A stretch of DNA of 18,913 bases from JBKHBQ01 sp046542305 (GTDB lineage Bacteria; Bacteroidota; Bacteroidia; Bacteroidales; 4484-276), in contig JBKHBQ010000049.1 in the NCBI GenBank assembly GCA_046542305.1, positions 1 to 18,913 of the forward strand, read 5' to 3'. Of the stretch, positions 14,063 through 18,913 are shown piece after piece. Within the stretch, counting starts at the first letter, position 1. The number at the start of each line of letters is the position of its first letter. The notes below the pieces were generated by a model. The model saw only the letters and a list, made by a program, of their open reading frames with translations. It did not search any database and was not told the DNA's origin. Position numbers and translations under genes: made by a program.

Positions 14063-15877
14063 TTAATGATGATGGGCGTTTTCCTGACCCCCGTTTTTGA
14101 GATAACGGTAGATTACCCTGAGCAGTTCGTCGTATTTTTCATAAATCACAGCCCTGCGAAGCTTCAGGGTAGGCGACAGTTCGCCGGTTTGTGGCGACCA
14201 TTCCTCGCAAACCAGCCTGAAGCGCTTGATCTTCTCATGGTCTCCGAGCTGTTTGTTGATTGCATCCACTTCTTTCTGATAACGTGCTATCACTTTCGGT
14301 ATCGCCACAAGCTCCTGGTTGTCGCGGTAATGCACTTTATGCTTGGTGGCCCAGAAATGCAGATGGTTGAAGTTGGGCGAAATGAGTGCGCTGGCAAATT
14401 TTTCGTTTTCGCCCACCACCATGATCTGTTCGATAAAAATCGACTCCTTGAACTTGTTTTCGATAAGCTGCGGCGCCACATACTTGCCTGACGAAAGCTT
14501 AAATATCTCTTTTTTGCGATCGGTGATCTTCAGGAATTTGCCGTCATCCATAACGCCGATATCGCCGGTATGAAACCATCCTTCGTCATCGATCACCTCG
14601 CGGGTATATTCGGGATCTTTATAGTAGCCCAGCATCAGGTTAGGGCCGCGGGAGAGAATTTCGCCGTCAGCGGCGATCTTTACCTCCACACCTTCAAGTA
14701 CCGGCCCCACGGTACCGAATTTCACATTCGGCCACTCGGCATGGCTGACGGCAATCACCGGTGCAGTTTCGGTGAGGCCGTAGCCTTCCATCACCTTCAT
14801 GCCGGCAGCCCAGAACAACCGCGACAGCCGGGGCTGCAATGCAGAACCGCCCGATACGATGATCCTGACCTTTCCTCCCAAAGCCTCACGCCATTTGCTG
14901 AACACGAGCTTATCGGCCACCTTTCGCTTCATTTCATACACAGCCCCGTTGGCTCCGTTCAGTTCATAACGTAAGCCCAGCTTCAGCGCCCAGTGAAAAA
15001 TCCGCTTTTTGATACCCGGCAAATCCTTTCCCTTAGCCACAATGCGGTCGTAAACCTTTTCGAGCAGGCGCGGCACCGTATTGAACCCGTCGGCTTCGAT
15101 CTCTTTGAGGTTGGCCGCGATGGTGCCCAGATTTTCGGCGTAGTAAATGCTGATGCCTTTGTACTGAAAATGATAGTTCATCATCCGCTCGTAAATATGG
15201 CACAGCGGAAGAAAGCTCAACACCTTGTGGTTGTGATCCAGCGGCTGTATATTGCTGGTGGCAACGAAATTGCTCACAATGTTGCGGTGCGAAAGCATCA
15301 CCCCTTTGCATGAACCGGTGGTTCCGGAAGTATAGATCAGCGTAGCCATTTCATCGGGCGAAATGTTTTGCTTTATCTTTTCCACCTCCCCGATCAGCTC
15401 ATCATACCGCTTTCTGCCAAGTTCAGTTACATTGGACCAGTTTTCTGCGCCATCCAGCTCACTGAAGGTAAACACCTGTTCGATGGCAGGAATGGATTTC
15501 AACAGATCTTCCAGCTTGTTGTACAGCATTTTATCGGCAACAAAAACCGCCTTTACCTCCGAATGATTCAGGATGTACCTGTATTCATCCAGGCTGATGG
15601 TGGGATATACCGGCACATGGATCACCCCGACCTGCATCATGCCCATGTCTGCAAAATTCCACTCCGGGCGGTTGTTGGTAACGGTGGCAATTTTATCCCC
15701 GCGCTTAAATCCGTATGCCAGCAGCCCGCAGCTAAAAAGGTTTGCATTTTCGATATAGTCCTGTGTGCTGTATCTTACCCAATCGCCGTTTTTTTTTCCG
15801 GCCAGCGCATCGGGTTTGGGAAATTTTTCGGAATATCTGTCGAGTAAATCAAAAATTCGGCTAACCTCCATGACCAT
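14063..15877 (-). CDS. Long-chain fatty acid-CoA ligase (FAA1/FadD15-type, AMP-forming)
   Basis: A 604-residue ANL-superfamily adenylating enzyme that converts a fatty acid, ATP and CoA to acyl-CoA. Motifs in order: phosphate loop YTSGTTGSCKG (182-192), FLPLCHIYERM (222-232), adenine-site EGYGLTETAP (364-373), ribose-binding WFHTGDIG (434-441) and hinge DRKKEIFKLSSGKYVAPQLIE (453-473). The pattern GKYVAPQLIENKFKxSxFIEQIMVVG is typical of COG1022 long-chain ligases rather than acetyl-CoA synthetases. The start may be 15877 or 15871. A -7 element lies 17 nt upstream of 15877. The C-terminus ends in three His codons. It precedes the thioesterase by 23 nt and probably forms a two-gene operon with it. 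Confidence 0.92.
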   Translation of the reverse strand: MVMEVSRIFDLLDRYSEKFPKPDALAGKKNGDWVRYSTQDYIENANLFSCGLLAYGFKRGDKIATVTNNRPEWNFADMGMMQVGVIHVPVYPTISLDEYRYILNHSEVKAVFVADKMLYNKLEDLLKSIPAIEQVFTFSELDGAENWSNVTELGRKRYDELIGEVEKIKQNISPDEMATLIYTSGTTGSCKGVMLSHRNIVSNFVATSNIQPLDHNHKVLSFLPLCHIYERMMNYHFQYKGISIYYAENLGTIAANLKEIEADGFNTVPRLLEKVYDRIVAKGKDLPGIKKRIFHWALKLGLRYELNGANGAVYEMKRKVADKLVFSKWREALGGKVRIIVSGGSALQPRLSRLFWAAGMKVMEGYGLTETAPVIAVSHAEWPNVKFGTVGPVLEGVEVKIAADGEILSRGPNLMLGYYKDPEYTREVIDDEGWFHTGDIGVMDDGKFLKITDRKKEIFKLSSGKYVAPQLIENKFKESIFIEQIMVVGENEKFASALISPNFNHLHFWATKHKVHYRDNQELVAIPKVIARYQKEVDAINKQLGDHEKIKRFRLVCEEWSPQTGELSPTLKLRRAVIYEKYDELLRVIYRYLKNGGQENAHHH

Positions 15878-15893
15878 GATCTTTTAACACCGG

Positions 15894-15901
15894 CAAAAAT
15901 A
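15894..15901 (-). promoter_or_regulatory. -7 element for the acyl-CoA ligase/thioesterase operon
   Basis: On the minus strand TATTTTTG (15901-15894) matches TAnnTTTG exactly, 17 nt before the first ATG. No exact TTTG is found at the -33 position. Confidence 0.45.
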
Positions 15902-15909
15902 GGATTTTT

Positions 15910-15917
15910 TAGGTTTG
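15910..15917 (+). promoter_or_regulatory. Possible -7 element for the DUF5723-like gene
   Basis: TAGGTTTG matches TAnnTTTG on the plus strand but lies 163 nt upstream of the gene at 16080, so the leader would be long. A weaker 7-of-8 match, TTACTTTG, occurs about 70-80 nt before the gene. Which is used cannot be decided by reading. Confidence 0.25.
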
Positions 15918-16079
15918 CGGCTTATTTTGAGCAATTTCATCAAAAAAAACCTGGATCATTTCCATATTAGAAGCCTATGCCGAAACTGTCTGAAATTCTT
16001 TGTTACTTTGTGCACGGGTTTTGGTGACCCATCAACTAAACAGACGCAATGCGTTTTTTTCTGCTTGACTGATTGAACT

Positions 16080-17582
16080 TTGCATTATCATTCGACTACT
16101 AAACGGCTTCACGCGATCCGCAGGCTGTGGCTTGTGGTTTTGTGTTTTATCTTGTCGGTAACCGGTTTGTACGCACAGGAACAATCCGGACTGAGGATGA
16201 GTAACTATGGCGGCATTAATGCTGTCGGGCTCAATCCCACTGCCGCCATCAACTCCATGCTTTTTCTTGACGTAAACCTGTTCAGCGGATATGTGTCGGT
16301 TGAGAATAATTTTCTTTTCATTCACCAAAACGATTACAAACTGGTAAATTATGCGAGTTCCAATCCGGTACTTCCCACGTATGATGTTCCCGGCGAGGGT
16401 CTCGATTATACCGTTTCGGATAAACCCGTTCAAGGCTATGAATCAACCGGGATATCGGGACCTTCCTTTTCCCTTGCACTTGGCCGCCATTCCGCAGGCT
16501 TGTTCAGCAGGGCAAATATTGTCACTTCCATTGATGATCTGCCGCGGGATATCGCCATCCTGATGTTTGAAGGACTTGAATACGACAGCCTCTATGGCAT
16601 CGGTCAGCAACATTCGGATTTCGGTATGGCCTCTGCCGGCTGGTGGGAACTGGGCGCCAATTATGGTTACGTGCTTAAAAATGAGATATGGTACAACCTG
16701 AGCGGCGGGGTTAATGTGCGTTACCTGAGGGGCTATGCGGGAGCACAAATCACGGGGAGGAATGTAGATTATACCCTGGTTGGCGAAAACCATCTTGACA
16801 TCAGGAACCTGGATGCCGATATTGCTTTCGCGGTGCCGGTGGATTACCAAACCAACGAATTTCCGGGTCCGGGCAAGACCTTCAGGGGAAGCGGCGCCGC
16901 CATGGACCTGGGTATCAGCTTCAGGCAATACAGGAATCCCGATGTTCGCACCAACCCCAGACGATACTGCCAGTACCATTACCATAATTACCTCTACAAG
17001 ATCGGAGCATCGCTCATCGACATCGGAGGGATCGGATTCCGGGAGAATTTTCAGGTACATCGCTATGATCATGTGTCTGCCGACTGGATGGAAGTGGATT
17101 CGCTGGATTTCAGAAACCTGAACGACCTCTCGGGGACATTGAGTGAAGTTTTTTACGGCGATCCGCAGACTTCTTCGGATGTGAATGCAAGAAAATTCAG
17201 GATCGGACTGCCGGCGGCATTCAGCCTGCAGGCGGATGTGAATTACTATCCCAACTGGTACCTGGGCGGAGCAGTGATCCTGCCGCTGTCACTGGGAGGG
17301 CCGCAACTCAAGCGGCCCGGACAGGCATTTTTAAACCTGCGGTATGAAACCCCTGCCCTGGAAGTGAGCCTCCCCGTTTCGCTGTACGATTTCAAAAAAC
17401 CACGCATCGGCCTGTATGTGAGGTATTATTACTTCAGCGTCGGCACCGACAAACTGGGTGGTTTCTTCAACTTCAGCGATTTCTCGGGGCTGGATTTCTA
17501 CTTTTCTGTAAAATTCCACATCCTTAAGGGCTATTGCAACCGCATCCAACACGAACGCGATTGTGACTTCCTGAAGTTTTAA
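16080..17582 (+). CDS. Predicted outer-membrane beta-barrel protein (DUF5723-like)
   Basis: A 500-residue exported protein. The start must be non-ATG: a stop lies two codons before the TTG at 16080, and the first Met inside is residue 40, past the signal peptide. The TTG gives a good signal: a basic n-region with KRLHAIRR, a hydrophobic core LWLVVLCFILSVTGL, and probable cleavage after LYA before QEQSG. The mature start, LRMSNYGGINAVGLNPTAAIN, followed by alternating aromatic/glycine strands throughout and a C-terminal GLDFYFSVKFHILKGYC, resembles the DUF5723 outer-membrane family of Bacteroidota. A short cysteine-containing tail (CNRIQHERDC) follows the last strand. No T9SS sorting domain is seen. 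It overlaps the convergent gene by 4 nt. Confidence 0.8.
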   Translation: MHYHSTTKRLHAIRRLWLVVLCFILSVTGLYAQEQSGLRMSNYGGINAVGLNPTAAINSMLFLDVNLFSGYVSVENNFLFIHQNDYKLVNYASSNPVLPTYDVPGEGLDYTVSDKPVQGYESTGISGPSFSLALGRHSAGLFSRANIVTSIDDLPRDIAILMFEGLEYDSLYGIGQQHSDFGMASAGWWELGANYGYVLKNEIWYNLSGGVNVRYLRGYAGAQITGRNVDYTLVGENHLDIRNLDADIAFAVPVDYQTNEFPGPGKTFRGSGAAMDLGISFRQYRNPDVRTNPRRYCQYHYHNYLYKIGASLIDIGGIGFRENFQVHRYDHVSADWMEVDSLDFRNLNDLSGTLSEVFYGDPQTSSDVNARKFRIGLPAAFSLQADVNYYPNWYLGGAVILPLSLGGPQLKRPGQAFLNLRYETPALEVSLPVSLYDFKKPRIGLYVRYYYFSVGTDKLGGFFNFSDFSGLDFYFSVKFHILKGYCNRIQHERDCDFLKF

Positions 17583-18352
17583 AACTTATTGTCGCCCCCA
17601 AGCAACCCGCCAAGGATGCCACCGCCAAATCCTGCCACTCCCTTGCTTTCGCCACGGTTCTGATATCTTGCTGCGGCCATCACCCTGTCGGCAAGCCTCG
17701 AAAAAGGAAGGCTCTGCAGGTATACCAGCCCGGGACCGGTGAGCTGCGCCAGGAAGAGTCCTTCACCACCGAAAAGTGCATTTTTGAATCCTCCCACAAA
17801 TTTGATGTCGTAATCCACCGAAGGTTCGAAAGCCACCAGGCAGCCGGTATCCACCTTCAGCACCTCGCGGTCTTTCAGCTCCTTGCGGATAATGGTACCC
17901 CCCGCATGGATAAAGGCACTGCCGTCGCCACTAAGCCGCTGCAGGATGAACCCCTCGCCGCCGAACAATCCTGAACCGATGCGCTTTGTAAAAGCAATGT
18001 CGATATCGATCCCTGCGGCGGCACACAGGAAACCGTCTTTCTGGCAAAGAAAACTGCCGCCAAGCTGGTTCAGTTCCAGGGGAATGATCTTGCCCGGATA
18101 AGGGGCGCCGAAAGCCACACGCTTTTTGCCCAGCCCGTTGTTGTAAAAGGTACTGATGAAAAAGCCGTCGCCGGTGAGCATCCGTTTAAAGCCCTTGAAA
18201 ATGCCACCGCCGGTGCCGGTTTGCATTTCGATGCCGTCTTCCATATACATCATCGCGCCTACCTCAGCACGCACGCCCTCGCGCGGGTCGAGCTCGATCT
18301 CGACGATCTGCATGTCGTCGCCATGAATTTTATAATCGATAATATCAGCCAT
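17579..18352 (-). CDS. AIM24 / TIGR00266 family protein
   Basis: A 257-residue protein from the preferred ATG at 18352 (Met-Ala-Asp-Ile-Ile-Asp-Tyr). The frame is open to 18427, but that extension would cross its own -7 element. Characteristic motifs of the TIGR00266/AIM24 beta-rich family are GAMMYMEDGIEMQTGTGGGIFKGFKRMLTGDGFF, SGLFGGEGFILQRLSGDG and FGGEGLFLAQLTGPG (all in shorter readable blocks along the chain). Repeated Gly-Gly-Glu-Gly turns mark the pseudo-symmetric beta-helix-like fold. The end is Gly-rich (GFGGGILGGLLGGDNKF). The molecular role of bacterial members is not established. It is flanked by the convergent outer-membrane gene and the divergent tRNA-His. Confidence 0.9.
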   Translation of the reverse strand: MADIIDYKIHGDDMQIVEIELDPREGVRAEVGAMMYMEDGIEMQTGTGGGIFKGFKRMLTGDGFFISTFYNNGLGKKRVAFGAPYPGKIIPLELNQLGGSFLCQKDGFLCAAAGIDIDIAFTKRIGSGLFGGEGFILQRLSGDGSAFIHAGGTIIRKELKDREVLKVDTGCLVAFEPSVDYDIKFVGGFKNALFGGEGLFLAQLTGPGLVYLQSLPFSRLADRVMAAARYQNRGESKGVAGFGGGILGGLLGGDNKF

Positions 18353-18393
18353 GTGATCTTTTTTTAATAGCAACCAGGTTTTTATTTCTCCGG

Positions 18394-18401
18394 CAAAACT
18401 A
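18394..18401 (-). promoter_or_regulatory. -7 element for the AIM24-family gene
   Basis: On the minus strand TAGTTTTG (18401-18394) matches TAnnTTTG exactly and would give a leader of about 36 nt before the ATG at 18352. This also argues against the longer reading frame that starts at 18427. Confidence 0.5.
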
Positions 18402-18442
18402 TTAAATCTCCGCATTAATTTTTTCAATAATTTTTTTACCTG

Positions 18443-18467
18443 AACATTTCCATGAATGGAAAATGTT
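18443..18467. promoter_or_regulatory. Near-perfect inverted repeat at the tRNA-His promoter
   Basis: AACATTTCCAT (18443-18453) is mirrored by ATGGAAAATGTT (18456-18467) with a 2-nt centre and one extra A in the right arm. It ends 1 nt before the -7 element of the tRNA gene and therefore covers its -33 region. It also lies upstream of the divergent AIM24 promoter. It may be an operator; being upstream of the expected start, it is not a transcribed hairpin. Confidence 0.4.
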
Positions 18468-18468
18468 T

Positions 18469-18476
18469 TACTTTTG
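18469..18476 (+). promoter_or_regulatory. -7 element for tRNA-His
   Basis: TACTTTTG matches TAnnTTTG exactly, about 60 nt before the tRNA, leaving a leader for 5' processing. The inverted repeat at 18443-18467 replaces a recognisable TTTG -33 box. Confidence 0.5.
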
Positions 18477-18538
18477 CACTCCGATTTTAAAACGCATCTG
18501 CTTTGATCATCGTTTTAAAACGTTCTTATTAATAAATG

Positions 18539-18612
18539 GTGCGCGTAGCTCAGTTGGTTAGAGCATTGGATTGTGGTTCCAAGGGTCGTGGGTTCAAATC
18601 CCATCGTGCACC
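18539..18612 (+). tRNA. tRNA-His (anticodon GTG)
   Basis: A complete cloverleaf. The acceptor GTGCGCG (18539-18545) pairs with CGTGCAC (18605-18611) with one G-U pair. The D arm is GCTC/GAGC. The anticodon stem TTGGA/TCCAA encloses the loop TTGTGGT, so the anticodon is GTG. The T arm has loop TTCAAAT. The discriminator is C at 18612 and the base before the acceptor, 18538, is G, giving the extra G(-1)-C73 pair required by histidyl-tRNA synthetase. CCA is not encoded. It has its own promoter and an intrinsic terminator. Confidence 0.97.
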
Positions 18613-18617
18613 CCTTC

Positions 18618-18647
18618 AAAGGTCATCCGTCAGGGTGGCCTTTTTTT
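18618..18647 (+). terminator. Intrinsic terminator of tRNA-His
   Basis: AAAGGTCATCC (18618-18628) pairs with GGGTGGCCTTT (18633-18643) around the loop GTCA: 11 pairs, two of them G-U. Seven Ts follow at 18641-18647. It begins 6 nt after the tRNA discriminator base. Confidence 0.88.
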
Positions 18648-18657
18648 GTGGCGTGCG

Positions 18658-18727
18658 TGAATGGGTGTGAATGGTTGTGAATGGTTGTGATGGTTGTCAT
18701 GGTTGTCATGGTTGTGATGGTTGTGAA
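18658..18727. repeat. 9-bp tandem repeat tract (TGGTTGTGA/TGGTTGTCA)
   Basis: About seven head-to-tail copies of a degenerate 9-mer, ATGGTTGTG alternating with ATGGTTGTC and an ATGGGTGTG variant at the left end. Some copies carry one extra A. A second, shorter tract of the same unit occurs at 18827-18866. The minus-strand reading frame through it codes only Thr-Met/Ile runs and is not a credible gene. Confidence 0.8.
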
Positions 18728-18795
18728 GTTTTGAATTTTAGCTTTTGAAATTTGAATTTGCCCGCCTTGCCGTCGAGGCAGGTTTTGGATTTTGG
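18721..18795. repeat. A/T-rich repeat block, copy 1, carrying an internal palindrome
   Basis: The first copy of a block whose left part (18721-18760) matches 18861-18900 at 37 of 40 positions. Its right part (18783-18795, TTTTGGATTTTGG) is identical to 18901-18913. Between the two parts sits the 22-bp element at 18761-18782, absent from copy 2. The remaining bases from 18796 to about 18826 are A/T-rich with no gene visible. Confidence 0.75.
18761..18782. repeat. 22-bp imperfect palindrome inserted in repeat copy 1
   Basis: The arms CCCGCCT (18761-18767) and AGGCAGG (18776-18782) pair with a single C-A mismatch around an 8-nt centre. It is G/C-rich in an otherwise A/T-rich stretch. It has no counterpart in the otherwise matching copy 2, so it looks like a small inserted palindromic element. 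Confidence 0.65.
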
Positions 18796-18860
18796 ATTTC
18801 GAAATTTGAGTTTTCATTGAGGAAGTTGTCTTGGTTGTCATGGTTGTCATAGTTGTGATG

Positions 18861-18913
18861 TTGTGGAGTTTTGAATTTCAGCTTTTGATATTTGAATTTG
18901 TTTTGGATTTTGG
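18861..18913. repeat. A/T-rich repeat block, copy 2, without the palindrome (runs to window edge)
   Basis: This copy lies 140 bp downstream of copy 1 and reads straight from TTTGAATTTG (ending 18900) into TTTTGGATTTTGG (18901-18913) without the 22-bp insert. The homology continues to the last base of the window, so further copies may follow. Confidence 0.7.

Noticed and set aside
16049..16072. ATG at 16049 as the start of the DUF5723-like gene through a frameshift in the run of seven Ts
   Set aside because: Stops occur in both the ATG frame (16070) and the gene frame (16074) before 16080, so a single slip would not join them.
18623..18850. 75-codon minus-strand frame at the right edge
   Set aside because: It is produced by the 9-bp tandem repeats and crosses the tRNA terminator. 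The protein is Thr-Met/Ile repeats only.
18658..18913. CRISPR array
   Set aside because: The repeats are directly adjacent 9-mers without unique spacers of constant length, and there are no cas genes.

Overview
The window looks like chromosomal DNA of a Bacteroidota bacterium, probably a Bacteroidales-like lineage that respires or handles reduced sulfur compounds. The grounds are: promoters with the Bacteroidota -7 element TAnnTTTG in front of most genes; no clear Shine-Dalgarno sequences; short leaders; a DUF5723-type outer-membrane protein; and a small membrane protein of a Bacteroidota-restricted type.

Layout. Positions 1-3350, minus strand: a possible truncated gene at the left edge, an LptF/LptG-family permease, a GT39/ArnT-like membrane glycosyltransferase and a 76-residue orphan. 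Positions 3373-4173, minus strand: an LpxH-like metallophosphoesterase with a GTG start. Positions 4174-4446 are a divergent control region with an operator-like inverted repeat and a -7 element. Positions 4447-10632, plus strand: one tight seven-gene operon, closed by a hairpin terminator at 10673. Positions 10696-12956, minus strand: a heptose-7-phosphate kinase and an aspartate aminotransferase. Positions 13056-13577, plus strand: a small membrane protein. Positions 13569-15877, minus strand: a hotdog thioesterase and a long-chain acyl-CoA ligase. Positions 16080-17582, plus strand: a DUF5723-like outer-membrane protein with a TTG start. Positions 17579-18352, minus strand: an AIM24/TIGR00266 protein. 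Positions 18539-18612: tRNA-His with its own promoter and terminator, followed by low-complexity repeats to the window end.

The notable system is the 4447-10632 operon. It encodes a Tat-exported molybdopterin reductase of the PsrA/PhsA type, a four-cluster ferredoxin subunit, an NrfD/PsrC quinol-interacting membrane subunit, a YeeE/YedE sulfur-compound transporter split into two half genes, and two membrane-anchored rhodanese-like proteins. Both rhodaneses have Ser where the catalytic Cys should be. Each has exactly one cysteine, and it is the very last residue, in a shared tail ending Glu-Gly-Gly-Cys. I infer a periplasmic sulfane-sulfur relay: the reductase and the importer are served by two carrier proteins that present a persulfide on a flexible C-terminal arm rather than in the rhodanese pocket.

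The other genes are mostly envelope and lipid housekeeping (lipid A/LPS export, modification and precursor synthesis, fatty-acid activation). A second structural observation is at the right edge. Two copies of a roughly 50-bp A/T-rich block lie 140 bp apart and differ by a precise 22-bp palindrome present in only one copy.
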